From Flavobacterium taihuense (lineage in GTDB: Bacteria; Bacteroidota; Bacteroidia; Flavobacteriales; Flavobacteriaceae): a stretch of DNA of 64,000 nucleotides. Below the pieces are notes generated by a model that worked only from the letters and a program-made list of their open reading frames with translations, was not told the DNA's origin and made no database searches. Shown one piece after another: positions 27,207 to 37,057 of this stretch (position 1 is its first letter; each line of letters starts with the position of its first letter). The position numbers were made by a program, and so were the translations under genes. The DNA lies in the NCBI RefSeq assembly GCF_019351435.1, contig NZ_JAHWYN010000007.1, positions 186,001 through 250,000 on the forward strand, in the 5' to 3' direction.

Positions 27207-28085
27207 TTACAAAATTCTCTTTAATCCTGAAAAATCATCACGGTATTGACTAGGTGTACATTTTTTAAAAGCCTTAAAACTTCTATTAAAATTGGCTATG
27301 TTATTAAACCCTGATTTGAAGGCAACCTCCGAAATACTTAGGTCTTTCTCGACTAACCACCTGGCCGCATAGCCAATTCGGATATCATTAATATAGTTGA
27401 CAAATGTTTTTCCTGTGCGTTTTTTTATAAACCTATTAAAAGAAATCGTTGTCATATTAGCCACACCCGCCACTTCTTCCAATGATAATTTTTCAGCAAA
27501 ATTCTTTTGAATATAATCATAAATCAATTTCATTTTATCATACTCTTCAAAAGTATCATTTTCAACGGTAAAAGTTGACAAAAGCCTTTGATTACGGGAG
27601 TTTGCAAGGTCATATAATATTGAAATAATCTCCAAAAAATAGTCCATACCATCCAACTTAGATATCTTTATTAACCGCGGAGTGAGCATTTCGGCTACTT
27701 GATTTGAAAATAAAATACCATGTACGGAACGATTAAACATCTCCTTTATAGGCGTCATAATTCGTCTGGACAACAAAAATTCATGAAAAAGATCGTTATG
27801 AAATTGAATTGTTATTTCGTGAATATCTTTGTTTTTACATTTATGCTGTTCCCAACCATGATACAAATTAGGTCCAACCAACACCAATTCTATATCATCA
27901 ATCTCTTCTATATTGTCACCTACAACACGCTTCACCCCTTTTCCGTTCAATATAAAATTGATCTCAAATTCGGGATGATAATGCACTGGATAATCAAACT
28001 CATCTTTAACTCTATCAAAAACCAAAAAACTATCTTGTGCTGCAAGTGGAACTATTTCTCTGTGAAAATTTTTAAAAGCGCTCAT
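27207..28085 (-). CDS. AraC-family transcriptional regulator
   Basis: A 292-residue one-component regulator. The N-terminal part is a cupin-like sensor (HYHPEFEINFILNGKGVKRVVGD, about 37-60) and the C-terminal 100 residues hold the two helix-turn-helix motifs (LSLEEVAGVANMTTISFNRFI; ISEVAFKSGFNNIANFNRSF). It lies between the minus-strand susC unit and the plus-strand GH26 operon, and is the only DNA-binding regulator in the mannan locus, which lacks a hybrid two-component or ECF sigma system of its own. Activation by a mannose- or mannobiose-containing sugar is the likely role; the ligand is not known. Confidence 0.88.
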   Translation of the reverse strand: MSAFKNFHREIVPLAAQDSFLVFDRVKDEFDYPVHYHPEFEINFILNGKGVKRVVGDNIEEIDDIELVLVGPNLYHGWEQHKCKNKDIHEITIQFHNDLFHEFLLSRRIMTPIKEMFNRSVHGILFSNQVAEMLTPRLIKISKLDGMDYFLEIISILYDLANSRNQRLLSTFTVENDTFEEYDKMKLIYDYIQKNFAEKLSLEEVAGVANMTTISFNRFIKKRTGKTFVNYINDIRIGYAARWLVEKDLSISEVAFKSGFNNIANFNRSFKAFKKCTPSQYRDDFSGLKRIL

Positions 28086-28363
28086 AATTCATTTTTTTAT
28101 TTGCAATAATAAGATATAAAATTGACAAAATAATATTAATCCAAAAGATCTTATTGCTATATCTTTGAAAAATGGATTTATTCTTTTAAAAGAAAAAATA
28201 ACCACAAAAAATATAAAACATTTTAAAGCCGTTATTTTTTTAACATTTTGACAAAAAATTAATAAAAATATAAAATCACAGCTTTAAAATTTTAATCATT
28301 TGATATTCAATCCGAATTGATTTTGATTTTATTTTAAGCTAATAAAAATTCATTACAATAGAT

Positions 28364-29509
28364 ATGACAAAAACGAACTATATATACTCACTTTTTTTAA
28401 CTTTTAGTACATTTTGCTCCTCTTATTCACAGAGCAGTGATACTAAATTATCATTATCTGATAAAAAAGCTACCAAAAACACCACACAGTTATATCAAAA
28501 TTTATACAAAACAGCCAATAAAGGGATATTATTTGGTCATCAAGATGATTTGGCATACGGTGTAAACTGGAAATATGAAGAAGGAAGAAGTGATGTAAAA
28601 GATGTCGTTGGAGATTATCCAGCAGTTTACGGATGGGATCTGGGAGGTCTTGAAACCAAATCAGATAAAAATATAGACGGCATTCCTTTTGATAAAATGA
28701 GACAATACATCATTGACGGATACAATAGAGGAGGTATTATCACTATTAGTTGGCATTCCAACAATCCTTTAACAGATGGAAATGCTTGGGACACTACTCC
28801 AAAATCATTGGCTTCGGCTTTACCGGGAGGCGAAAGTCATGAAAAATATAAGGCTTGGTTGGATGAAGCTGCAAAATACATCTTAACTTTAAAGGATAAA
28901 AAAGGGAATTTAATCCCGTTGTTGTATCGTCCGTTTCATGAACTTACCGGAACTTGGTTTTGGTGGTGCAAAAACAATGGAAGCCCTGAAGAGTTTAAAA
29001 ACCTTTGGAAATTTACTATTGATTATTTTCAAAAGAAAGAAGTTCACAATTTAATCTATGTGTACAACACTGCCGATTTCAACTCTAGAGAAGATTTCTT
29101 GGAATACTATCCAGGCTCTGAATATGTTGATGTTTTAAGTTTTGACAAATACATTTACAATGATCCTTTGAAAGACAATTCGTTTGTAGAAAATTGCCAA
29201 AGACAATTTGGAATAATAGATCAAATTGCCAAAGAGCAACATAAGATTATTGCTTTTGCAGAAACGGGTTACGAGGCCATCCCATATGACAAATGGTGGA
29301 CAGACACTTTGATGAAAGCCATGGGATCATACAAAATATCCTATGTGTTGGTTTGGAGAAACCACGGTTGGCAGGAAAAAGAAAAAAAATTCCATTATTA
29401 TGCTCCGTTCAAAGGGCAACTAAGTGAAAAAGATTTTATCCAATTTTACAATCTAGATAATATCCTTTTTGAAAAAGATGCAGCAAAAATAAACCTATAT
29501 AAAAAATAA
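28364..29509 (+). CDS. GH26 beta-mannanase, probably periplasmic
   Basis: A 381-residue glycoside hydrolase. Acid/base is E193 in YRPFHELTGTWFWW and nucleophile is E300 in FAETGYE; TISWHSNNP is the other GH26 landmark. The N terminus is a signal sequence (about 1-23), and no good lipobox precedes the cysteine at 18, so it is probably periplasmic, in contrast to the lipoprotein GH26 at 33345. It begins the plus-strand mannobiose operon. In the known Bacteroides fragilis pathway, a GH26 releases mannobiose for the epimerase/phosphorylase pair; the same pair is encoded downstream here. Confidence 0.92.
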   Translation: MTKTNYIYSLFLTFSTFCSSYSQSSDTKLSLSDKKATKNTTQLYQNLYKTANKGILFGHQDDLAYGVNWKYEEGRSDVKDVVGDYPAVYGWDLGGLETKSDKNIDGIPFDKMRQYIIDGYNRGGIITISWHSNNPLTDGNAWDTTPKSLASALPGGESHEKYKAWLDEAAKYILTLKDKKGNLIPLLYRPFHELTGTWFWWCKNNGSPEEFKNLWKFTIDYFQKKEVHNLIYVYNTADFNSREDFLEYYPGSEYVDVLSFDKYIYNDPLKDNSFVENCQRQFGIIDQIAKEQHKIIAFAETGYEAIPYDKWWTDTLMKAMGSYKISYVLVWRNHGWQEKEKKFHYYAPFKGQLSEKDFIQFYNLDNILFEKDAAKINLYKK

Positions 29510-29515
29510 AGCCCA

Positions 29516-30931
29516 ATGACTACAAACCCTAAAAAAACCATGGATTATAAAATCAGTTTAAAAGAAAAAGTTGGTTACGGATTAGGTGATGCTGCTTCTT
29601 CCATGTTTTGGAAAATTTTCAGCATGTATCTCATGTTTTTTTACACCGATGTCTTTGGGATAGCGCCCGCGGTGGTTGGAACTATGTTTTTGATTACCCG
29701 TATTTGGGATTCTTGCTTCGACCCCTTGGTGGGAATTATTGCGGATCGTACCAAAAGTCGTTGGGGAAAATTCAGGCCTTATTTACTGTGGACAGCTATT
29801 CCATTTGCCATAATTGGAGTACTGACTTTTTATACTCCAGACTTTGATGCAAAAGGAAAAATAATATACGCCTACGTTACTTATTCCTTAATGATGATGA
29901 TTTATTCTATCATTAATGTGCCATACGCTTCATTGCTGGGAGTAATGTCTGGTGATAGAAAAGAGCGCACAACCCTTTCCTCCTATCGTATGGTTTTCGC
30001 CTTTGGCGGAAGCTTGTTGGCTCTGTGGTTAATTGAACCTTTGGTAACTCATTTTGGTGGAAGTTTAAATTCTAAAACAGGTTGGTTATACACCATAATC
30101 GTGTTTGGAATCATCACAACGATATTCTTTTGGACTTGTTTTTTTCTAACAAAAGAAAGAGTACTACCTATAAATGATGAAAAACCAAATTTAAAAGAAG
30201 ATTTAAACGACCTTCTTAAAAACAGACCTTGGTGGATTTTACTAGGTGCGGGAATTGGCGCTTTGGTATTCAATTCTATCCGTGATGGAGCTGCAGTTTA
30301 CTATTTCAAGTATTATGTTAGCAGCACTGTGAGTTATAGTTTCAATATTTTGGGAGAAAATTTCGCAATGACTCCAACCACTCTTTACTTGGTATTAGGA
30401 CAAGCAGCAAACATTATTGGTGTAATTATAGCTACTCCAATTGCCAACAAAATAGGAAAAAAGAAAACCTTTTTCGGCGCAATGGCACTTGCATCAGTAT
30501 TGAGCGTTCTTTTCTATTATTTAGGCAAAGAAAATATTGTACTGATTATGGTTTTCCAAGTATTGATTAGCATTTGCGCCGGTTGCATCTTCCCATTAAT
30601 CTGGTCTATGTATGCTGATAGTGCTGATTATTCCGAGTGGAAACAAGGCAGAAGAGCCACAGGTCTTATCTTTTCGGCTTCCTCGATGTCACAAAAATTT
30701 GGATGGACAATCGGTGGTGCCGCTACTGGATGGCTTTTAGGATACTTTGGATTTCAGGCCAATGTAGTACAATCACTGACCGCACAAAACGGAATATTAT
30801 TGATGCTAAGCATACTTCCGGCAATCGCCGCCGCACTATCTGTACTTTTCATATTATTCTACCCACTATCTGAAGAAAAGCTACAGACCATTGAAGACGA
30901 ACTTAATGCCAAAAGAAATTTAAACAAATAA
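29516..30931 (+). CDS. GPH-family sugar:cation symporter (MFS)
   Basis: A 471-residue inner-membrane carrier with 12 predicted hydrophobic segments. The GPH (glycoside-pentoside-hexuronide) landmarks are present: EKVGYGLGDAASSMFWKIF near the start, RIWDSCFDPLVGIIADRTKSRWGKFRPY (about 62-89) and YADSADYSEWKQGRRATG near residue 370. It starts 6 nt after the GH26 stop codon and is followed by GH130. It probably imports mannobiose or short manno-oligosaccharides into the cytoplasm. The start used reads MTTNPKKTMDYK; the internal ATG at residue 9 is an alternative. Confidence 0.9.
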   Translation: MTTNPKKTMDYKISLKEKVGYGLGDAASSMFWKIFSMYLMFFYTDVFGIAPAVVGTMFLITRIWDSCFDPLVGIIADRTKSRWGKFRPYLLWTAIPFAIIGVLTFYTPDFDAKGKIIYAYVTYSLMMMIYSIINVPYASLLGVMSGDRKERTTLSSYRMVFAFGGSLLALWLIEPLVTHFGGSLNSKTGWLYTIIVFGIITTIFFWTCFFLTKERVLPINDEKPNLKEDLNDLLKNRPWWILLGAGIGALVFNSIRDGAAVYYFKYYVSSTVSYSFNILGENFAMTPTTLYLVLGQAANIIGVIIATPIANKIGKKKTFFGAMALASVLSVLFYYLGKENIVLIMVFQVLISICAGCIFPLIWSMYADSADYSEWKQGRRATGLIFSASSMSQKFGWTIGGAATGWLLGYFGFQANVVQSLTAQNGILLMLSILPAIAAALSVLFILFYPLSEEKLQTIEDELNAKRNLNK

Positions 30932-30954
30932 TACTTGATTTAGAACATTCAATT

Positions 30955-32148
30955 ATGAACACAACTGAAATAAAAGCAGATTTAAAACAAATAAAAATCG
31001 AGCTCGACAAACAATTCAATACTTTAATTCAAACAAAAAATGAACCACAAGACGGTATTGGAAACGGAATATACATTCGCTATAAAAACCCAATTTTAAC
31101 AGCTGCTCACACACCGCTGGAATGGAGATTTGACTTTAATCCGAATACAAATCCATTGTTTTTGGAGAGAATTGCCATAAACGCCACATTCAATGCTGGA
31201 GCCATAAAATGGAATGACAAATACGTCCTTGTTGCCCGTGTCGAAGGAGCAGACAGAAAATCGTTCTTTGCCATTGCCGAAAGTCCAAATGGTATCGACA
31301 ATTTCAAATTTTGGGACAAACCTTGCGTGATTCCACAAACAGAAGAACCAGACACCAATGTCTATGACATGCGTTTAATAAAGCATGAAGACGGATGGAT
31401 TTACGGTATTTTCTGCACCGAAAGAAAAGATCCATCAGCACCAAAAGGTGACACTAGCACCGCTATTGCCAATGCCGGAATTGTACGTACCAAAGATTTA
31501 ATCAACTGGGAAAGACTACCTGATTTGATTTCGAACACAGGACAACAACGTAATGTGGTTTTGCATCCAGAATTTGTAAACGGAAAATATGCTTTATACA
31601 CTCGTCCGCAAGATGGTTTTATTGATGTTGGAAACGGTGGTGGAATTGGACTTGGGTTTGTGGAAGACATGACCAATCCAGTCGTAAAAGATGAAAAAAT
31701 CATTTACGGAAAACAATATCACACCGTATATGAATTGAAAAATGGTCTTGGACCAGCACCTATAAAAACTGAAAAAGGTTGGCTGCATTTAGCACATGGA
31801 GTTCGTAATACTGCGGCCGGTTTGCGCTATACACTGTACATGTTCATGACAGATCTGAATGATATTGCAAAAGTGACACATGCACCAGCCGGACATTTTA
31901 TGGCACCAGAAGGTATTGAAAGAGTTGGAGATGTTTCCAATGTTTTATTTTCTAATGGATGGATTGAAGATAAAGACGGAACTGTTTATATCTATTATGC
32001 TTCTTCAGATACCAGAATGCATGTGGCAGTTTCATCTGTAGATAAACTTGTGGATTACGTTATCAATTCTCCGGAAGATACCTTGACTTCTGCGGGTTCA
32101 GTTAATACAATTATCAAACAAGTGAATAAAAACAAAGAAATCTCATAA
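30955..32148 (+). CDS. GH130 4-O-beta-D-mannosyl-D-glucose phosphorylase
   Basis: A 397-residue cytoplasmic phosphorylase with no signal peptide. The five-bladed propeller motifs are visible; the proton donor is probably D138 in NVYDMRL. Length and the pairing with an epimerase place it in GH130 subfamily 1. It cleaves mannosyl-beta-1,4-glucose with phosphate to mannose-1-phosphate and glucose. It lies between the symporter and the 2-epimerase gene (2-nt gap), the gene set of the B. fragilis mannan pathway. Subfamily 2 (mannobiose phosphorylase) is less likely because the epimerase is present. Confidence 0.92.
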   Translation: MNTTEIKADLKQIKIELDKQFNTLIQTKNEPQDGIGNGIYIRYKNPILTAAHTPLEWRFDFNPNTNPLFLERIAINATFNAGAIKWNDKYVLVARVEGADRKSFFAIAESPNGIDNFKFWDKPCVIPQTEEPDTNVYDMRLIKHEDGWIYGIFCTERKDPSAPKGDTSTAIANAGIVRTKDLINWERLPDLISNTGQQRNVVLHPEFVNGKYALYTRPQDGFIDVGNGGGIGLGFVEDMTNPVVKDEKIIYGKQYHTVYELKNGLGPAPIKTEKGWLHLAHGVRNTAAGLRYTLYMFMTDLNDIAKVTHAPAGHFMAPEGIERVGDVSNVLFSNGWIEDKDGTVYIYYASSDTRMHVAVSSVDKLVDYVINSPEDTLTSAGSVNTIIKQVNKNKEIS

Positions 32149-32150
32149 TT

Positions 32151-33335
32151 GTGCAAGCCGATTTAAAAAATCTAAAAACAGAATTAAAGCTTGAGCTTCA
32201 AAGTATTCTTTCCTATTGGATGGAAAACACTATTGATAGAAAAAATGGAGGTTTCGTTGGTCAGATAGATTACAATAACAATACAAATAATGAAGCAGAA
32301 AAAGGGTCTGTATTAAATGCAAGATTACTATGGACCTTTTCTGCAGCTTATAAAATTTCAAATAACAAAGAACATTTAGACACTGCAAAACGAGCTTTTG
32401 AATACCTTTCAGAACACTTTTACGACAAAGAATTTGGAGGCATTTTTTGGAGTATCCATTATGATGGAACACCAAAAGACACCAAAAACCAAATTTATGC
32501 ATTGTCCTTTGCTATTTATGGATTGAGCGAATATTATTCGGTTGCCAAAGATGAAAAAGCTTTGAAAATAGCCATTGCTTTGTATCAAAAAATTCAAACA
32601 TACAGTTATGATGCCTCAAATGGTGGGTATCTGGAAGCATTTACCCGCGACTGGCAACCCATTGAAGATTTACGCTTGAGCGAAAAAGATGCCAACGAAA
32701 AGAAAACAATGAATACCCATTTGCATATCGTTGAAGGATATGCCAATTTATATACCGTTTGGAAAGACGAATCGTTACGAAAAGTCATTATTGAATTATT
32801 AGAAACCATCGAAAAATACTTCATCAATACCGAAACAGGTCATTTACGATTGTTTTTTGATGAAAATTGGGTAGAAAAGAAAGATGTTATTTCGTATGGA
32901 CACGATATTGAAGCAGCTTGGCTTTTGTTACAATGTGCCGAAATTTCGGGAGATTCGACATTAATCGCCAATTATAAGAAACATGCTATTCAAATTGCGG
33001 ATGTCACCAAAGAAGGTATAGACTCTGACGGCGGATTATGGTATGAATACGATCCCGAAACCAAAGAATTAATGGCCGAAAAACATTGGTGGCCTCAGGC
33101 TGAACTAATGATTGGCTACTTTACGGCTTGGCAACTTTCAGGGAAACAAGAATACTTAGATATCGTTTTTAAAAATTGGGATTTCACTCAAAAACACATC
33201 ATTGACAAGGAAAATGGAGAATGGTTTTGGGGTATCAACGGTGATTATTCCAAAATAAAAAAAGACAAAGCTGGTTTCTGGAAATGTCCGTATCACAATA
33301 GCAGAGCTTGCATCGAATTAATTCACCGAATTTAA
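32151..33335 (+). CDS. Cellobiose 2-epimerase (AGE family)
   Basis: A 394-residue (alpha/alpha)6-barrel epimerase without a signal peptide. Landmarks are NARLLWTFSAAY, HLHIVEGYANLY, SYGHDIEAAWLL, EKHWWPQAELMIGY and the C-terminal KCPYHNSRACIE, which together hold the catalytic histidines of cellobiose 2-epimerases. It interconverts Glc/Man at the reducing end of beta-1,4 disaccharides; here mannobiose to mannosylglucose for GH130. The start is GTG, 2 nt after the GH130 stop codon; no better ATG is near. GlcNAc 2-epimerase is an alternative family name, but the neighbours make it unlikely. Confidence 0.92.
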   Translation: MQADLKNLKTELKLELQSILSYWMENTIDRKNGGFVGQIDYNNNTNNEAEKGSVLNARLLWTFSAAYKISNNKEHLDTAKRAFEYLSEHFYDKEFGGIFWSIHYDGTPKDTKNQIYALSFAIYGLSEYYSVAKDEKALKIAIALYQKIQTYSYDASNGGYLEAFTRDWQPIEDLRLSEKDANEKKTMNTHLHIVEGYANLYTVWKDESLRKVIIELLETIEKYFINTETGHLRLFFDENWVEKKDVISYGHDIEAAWLLLQCAEISGDSTLIANYKKHAIQIADVTKEGIDSDGGLWYEYDPETKELMAEKHWWPQAELMIGYFTAWQLSGKQEYLDIVFKNWDFTQKHIIDKENGEWFWGINGDYSKIKKDKAGFWKCPYHNSRACIELIHRI

Positions 33336-33344
33336 AAACACAAG

Positions 33345-34574
33345 ATGAAAAACCTTCTTAAATCCATAGTTTTCAGCTCAATAATTGCATTAAACAGTTG
33401 TTCGAAAGACGATCCAGCACCCGATCCAGTTGTAGTAATTCCACCAGTTGTGGTTACTGATGTGTTAACAACACAAAACGTAAAAACCTACATGGTCGAC
33501 AAAAATGCCACTGCCGAAACGGTTGCTTTATTTTTCAACTTAAAGAAATTGGCTAAAACCAAATTTGCAATTGGTCAACAAGATGCTTTTAATGGATTTT
33601 ATAATAATGGTTCTTCAGCACAATCGGATATTAAAAAAACAACTGGGTATGAACCTGCGCTTTTGGGTTCCGATTTTATGTTTATTACCGACAAAAACAA
33701 TAATGGTCAATCCAACAATTGGTTTTACCAACAGGAAATTATCATAACCGATGATGCCAAAGAAGCGTATGCCAAAGGCATGATCAACACTTTCTCTTGG
33801 CACATCAGAGAACCCAATAAAGAAGACAGCTTTTATGCCGCTGATATGACCACGGAACAAAAAACAACTGCTTTCAAGAGTATTTTACCCGGTGGTGTAA
33901 ATAATGCCTGGTACAAAACAAAACTGGATAAAATAGCTAGTGTCATTTCGAATTTAAAAGGCTCCAAAGGGGAATTGATTCCAATTATTTTTAGGCCGTT
34001 TCATGAATTTGACGGAAGCTGGTTTTGGTGGGGAGCCGATTTTTGTTCACCAGAAGAGTACATAGCTGCATATCAATTTACCGTAGAATATTTAAGAGAT
34101 ACAAAAGGAGTTCATAACATTTTGTATGCCTTTTCTCCCGATAACTCCTACGCTACTTCAACCAATTATTTGAGCAGGTATCCTGGTGATGCTTATGTAG
34201 ATGTTTTAGGAATGGACAATTATGGCGACTTGAATAATCTTGGACAAACAGGAGCAGACAAAGCCAATGCCAAACTTAAAATGCTATCTGGCTTAGCAAT
34301 AAGCAAAGTTAAAATTGCCGCTATGACCGAAACCGGTTATCGAGTTACGGCAACTGTTGCTCCAGTTGCTAATTGGTTTTCTACTTATTTGTATAGCGCA
34401 CTGACAGCAAATAGCATTCAGATAAGTTATGTTATGTTTTGGAACAACAGTCAAGATGGCTATTATGTTCCAACACCAACGGCTTCAAATGCGGGTGATT
34501 TTAAGACTTTTTCAACTAAATCCAAATCGGCTTTGGTAAATACCTTACCTAGCATGTATGTTTTACCGAATTAA
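33345..34574 (+). CDS. GH26 beta-mannanase, surface lipoprotein
   Basis: A 409-residue lipoprotein with lipidation at C19 (LNSC). SKDD right after it resembles the K-(D/E)2 type surface-export signal described in Bacteroidota. A Pro/Val linker (about 24-38) precedes the GH26 domain. Acid/base is E221 in FRPFHEFDGSWFWW and nucleophile is E329 in MTETGYR. It probably makes the first cuts in mannan at the cell surface, while the GH26 at 28364 works behind the outer membrane. It follows the epimerase by 9 nt in the same operon. Confidence 0.92.
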   Translation: MKNLLKSIVFSSIIALNSCSKDDPAPDPVVVIPPVVVTDVLTTQNVKTYMVDKNATAETVALFFNLKKLAKTKFAIGQQDAFNGFYNNGSSAQSDIKKTTGYEPALLGSDFMFITDKNNNGQSNNWFYQQEIIITDDAKEAYAKGMINTFSWHIREPNKEDSFYAADMTTEQKTTAFKSILPGGVNNAWYKTKLDKIASVISNLKGSKGELIPIIFRPFHEFDGSWFWWGADFCSPEEYIAAYQFTVEYLRDTKGVHNILYAFSPDNSYATSTNYLSRYPGDAYVDVLGMDNYGDLNNLGQTGADKANAKLKMLSGLAISKVKIAAMTETGYRVTATVAPVANWFSTYLYSALTANSIQISYVMFWNNSQDGYYVPTPTASNAGDFKTFSTKSKSALVNTLPSMYVLPN

Positions 34575-34642
34575 GTTTTTAAAAAAAATAAGGCATATAA
34601 GTAAAGATTTTAAAATTTGAATAAATAAAATTGTAAACGAAA

Positions 34643-34743
34643 TGCCCTAGCCCTGATTGCTTCGCCAGTTCACTTCGCTCGTGTGCAGTGGAAATCCTTT
34701 TTTGAGGTTTTTTTAACCAAAAAAAGATTGCAGCGGATAACAG
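34643..34743 (+). repeat. Dispersed repeat R1, copy a
   Basis: Intergenic element with the framework AGCCCTGAT...GGAAATCCTTTTTT, a hairpin with GGTT/AACC at its tip, AAAAAAGATTGCAGCGGATAAC. It shares the framework with 42684-42800 and 61102-61222, but its hairpin sequence is different. It lies between the GH26 and GH5 genes inside one apparent operon. Confidence 0.6.
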
Positions 34744-34772
34744 AATAAAGCTCTTAAAGAAATTAATTAACG

Positions 34773-36065
34773 ATGAAGAAATCCGTTTTAAAAATAGTTT
34801 TGGCTCTTTTATGTTTGGCAAGCATCACTTGTGAAGCCCAAAAACAACAAGCCAGAATCACTGTAAAAGGAACTCAGTTTTACAAAGGGAACAAACCGTA
34901 TTCTTATATTGGAACCAATTATTGGTATGGAAGTTTGTTGGCTTCGAAGAAAATTGGCGACCGAAAAAGATTGATTCGGGAACTGGATTTAATGCAAAAA
35001 TACGGTATTGACAACTTGCGAATTTTGGTGGGGGGCGATGGCGGAACATACGATTATACCGTTCGTCCAGCTTTGCAGTACGAACAAGGAAAATACGATC
35101 AAGACTTACTCGATGGTTTGGATTTCTTAATTGCCGAAATGGGCAAACGCAAGATGTACGCCGTGTTGTACTTGACCAATAACTGGGAATGGTCTGGCGG
35201 GATGTCGCAATACTTGGAATGGAATGGAAAAGGTGCAATTCCGGTTCCAGCAATTCCACCCAACACTTGGCCTCAGTTTATGAGTTATACCGAGAAATTC
35301 CACAGTTGCGAGCCTTGCATGGAAGCGTTGAACAATCATGTGAAATTTATTTTGGGAAGAACAAATAAGTATACCAAAAGAAAATATACCGAGGACAATA
35401 CCATTATGGCTTGGCAAGTGGGAAATGAACCGCGCACGTTTACTCCCGAAAACGAGGCTAAATTTACCGTTTGGCTCAACAATATTGTCAACTTGATGGA
35501 TAGTTTAGACAAAAATCATTTGATTTCAACTGGTTCTGAAGGAAGAAACAGTTCGAACGATAGCATGGAAACTTTTGAAAGAACACATACAAATCCGAAT
35601 ATTGATTATTTAACCATGCACATTTGGCCCAAAAACTGGAATTGGTACAAAGCGGACGATGCTGAAAAAACATTACCAGCAACGCTAGAAAATGCTGGGA
35701 AATATATTGACTTACACGTTGAAGTCGCCAATCATTTAAAAAAACCCATCATCATTGAAGAATTTGGTTTGCCAAGAGAAAATGAAGGTCTAACAGCAAC
35801 AGCTTCGGTAATCAACAGAGATATTTTTTACAATTATATATTCCAAAGAGTTGCGGAAAGTCATAAAAGAAATGATGCCTTACAAGCGGCCAATTTCTGG
35901 GGTTTTGGCGGTGAAGGAAAAGCGGTTAACAAAGACGGAAAATGGAATCCCGGTGATCCATTGACCACAGACCCACCACAGGAACCACAGGGTTTGAACT
36001 CTGTTTTTTCTGCGGACAAATCGACTTTAGAGATTGTAAAAAAGTATAATTTAATGTTGAGATAA
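34773..36065 (+). CDS. GH5 (subfamily 7-like) endo-beta-1,4-mannanase
   Basis: A 430-residue secreted enzyme. The N-terminal signal sequence ends near residue 22; C20 is not in a good lipobox. Acid/base is E219 in WQVGNEPRTF and nucleophile is E330 in IIEEFG. GTNYWYG, LTNNWEWSGG and TMHIWPKNW are landmarks of family 5 mannanases. It ends the plus-strand GH26-symporter-GH130-epimerase-GH26-GH5 run and is followed at once by a strong terminator. It cuts internal beta-1,4-mannosyl links, probably in gluco- or galactomannan. Confidence 0.92.
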   Translation: MKKSVLKIVLALLCLASITCEAQKQQARITVKGTQFYKGNKPYSYIGTNYWYGSLLASKKIGDRKRLIRELDLMQKYGIDNLRILVGGDGGTYDYTVRPALQYEQGKYDQDLLDGLDFLIAEMGKRKMYAVLYLTNNWEWSGGMSQYLEWNGKGAIPVPAIPPNTWPQFMSYTEKFHSCEPCMEALNNHVKFILGRTNKYTKRKYTEDNTIMAWQVGNEPRTFTPENEAKFTVWLNNIVNLMDSLDKNHLISTGSEGRNSSNDSMETFERTHTNPNIDYLTMHIWPKNWNWYKADDAEKTLPATLENAGKYIDLHVEVANHLKKPIIIEEFGLPRENEGLTATASVINRDIFYNYIFQRVAESHKRNDALQAANFWGFGGEGKAVNKDGKWNPGDPLTTDPPQEPQGLNSVFSADKSTLEIVKKYNLMLR

Positions 36066-36100
36066 TAAAGGGAGCAAATTTATATTTGCTCCCTTTATTA
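36066..36100. terminator. Strong bidirectional terminator
   Basis: TAAAGGGAGCAAAT (36066-36079) and ATTTGCTCCCTTTA (36084-36097) form a perfect 14-bp stem with a 4-nt loop. It touches the stop codons of both convergent genes, the GH5 mannanase and the aldo/keto reductase. Confidence 0.92.
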
Positions 36101-37057
36101 TTATCCCAAAATGTTTTGTATTGCAACTAATTCTTCTTTGGAGAAAGCTAAATTCTGCAACGAATCAATATTATTGTTTAATTGTCCCACAGAACTGGCT
36201 CCAATCAAAACCGAAGTAACTCTGTTGTCTTTCAGTAACCAAGCCAACGCCATTTGTGCCAGAGACTGATTTCTTTCTTTCGCTATTTCATTCAATTGAA
36301 TGATTTTCTGGATTCTTTCTGCCGAAACCTCATCTTCTTTTAAATGTCCGTTTGGATTGTGAGCACGAGAATTTTCGGGAATTCCTTTTAGGTATTTATC
36401 AGTCAAAAGCCCTTGTGCCAAAGGTGAAAAAGCAATACAGCCCACCCCTTTTTCTTCTAGAACATCAAGCAATCCTTCTTCAGGAGTTCTTACAAACATC
36501 GAATATTTCACTTGGTGAATCAAACAAGGCGTCCCCAATCGTTTCAGAATTTCAGTAGCCTGCCTTGTTTGCTCAGGATTGTAATTTGAAATTCCGGCAT
36601 ATAATGCTTTTCCGCTACGAACAGCATGATCCAACGCCATCATGGTTTCTTCCAAAGGAGTTTCAGGATCAAAACGATGCGAATAGAAAATATCAACATA
36701 TTCCAAATTCATTCGTTTCAAACTTTGGTCTAAACTCGACAACAAATACTTGCGGGAACCCCAATCGCCATAAGGTCCATCCCACATCGTGTAACCTGCT
36801 TTGGTCGTGATTACGATTTCGTCGCGAAGGTTTCCCTTAAAATTATTTTTAAGAATAGTCCCAAAATTAGTCTCTGCCGAACCCGGAACCGGACCGTAAT
36901 TGTTGGCCAAATCAAAATGAGTTATTCCTTTATCAAAAGCAGCTTTGGCAATACTTTCGGCATTTTCAAAAGAATCAACTGAACCAAAATTATGCCATAA
37001 TCCTAACGAAATTTGTGGCAATAGTAAGCCGCTTTTTCCACATCTATTGTATTTCAT
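36101..37057 (-). CDS. Aldo/keto reductase (YghZ / L-glyceraldehyde-3-phosphate reductase type)
   Basis: A 318-residue NADPH-dependent oxidoreductase if started at the ATG at 37057 (MKYNRCGKSG), which matches family N termini; an upstream ATG at 37153 would add 32 residues of unlikely composition. The active-site set is visible as D-x4-Y in FDLANNYGP, K in TTKAGY and H in YSHRFDP. The cofactor segment is near the C terminus (VLIGASSVGQL). The substrate may be a sugar aldehyde or glyceraldehyde phosphate. Its place between mannan genes suggests sugar metabolism, but it may be unrelated to mannan. Confidence 0.85.
   Translation of the reverse strand: MKYNRCGKSGLLLPQISLGLWHNFGSVDSFENAESIAKAAFDKGITHFDLANNYGPVPGSAETNFGTILKNNFKGNLRDEIVITTKAGYTMWDGPYGDWGSRKYLLSSLDQSLKRMNLEYVDIFYSHRFDPETPLEETMMALDHAVRSGKALYAGISNYNPEQTRQATEILKRLGTPCLIHQVKYSMFVRTPEEGLLDVLEEKGVGCIAFSPLAQGLLTDKYLKGIPENSRAHNPNGHLKEDEVSAERIQKIIQLNEIAKERNQSLAQMALAWLLKDNRVTSVLIGASSVGQLNNNIDSLQNLAFSKEELVAIQNILG

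Noticed and set aside
28086..28363. Divergent space between the AraC and GH26 genes searched for a promoter
   Set aside because: No TAnnTTTG with acceptable spacing was found on either strand; the AT-rich sequence gives no site I can support.
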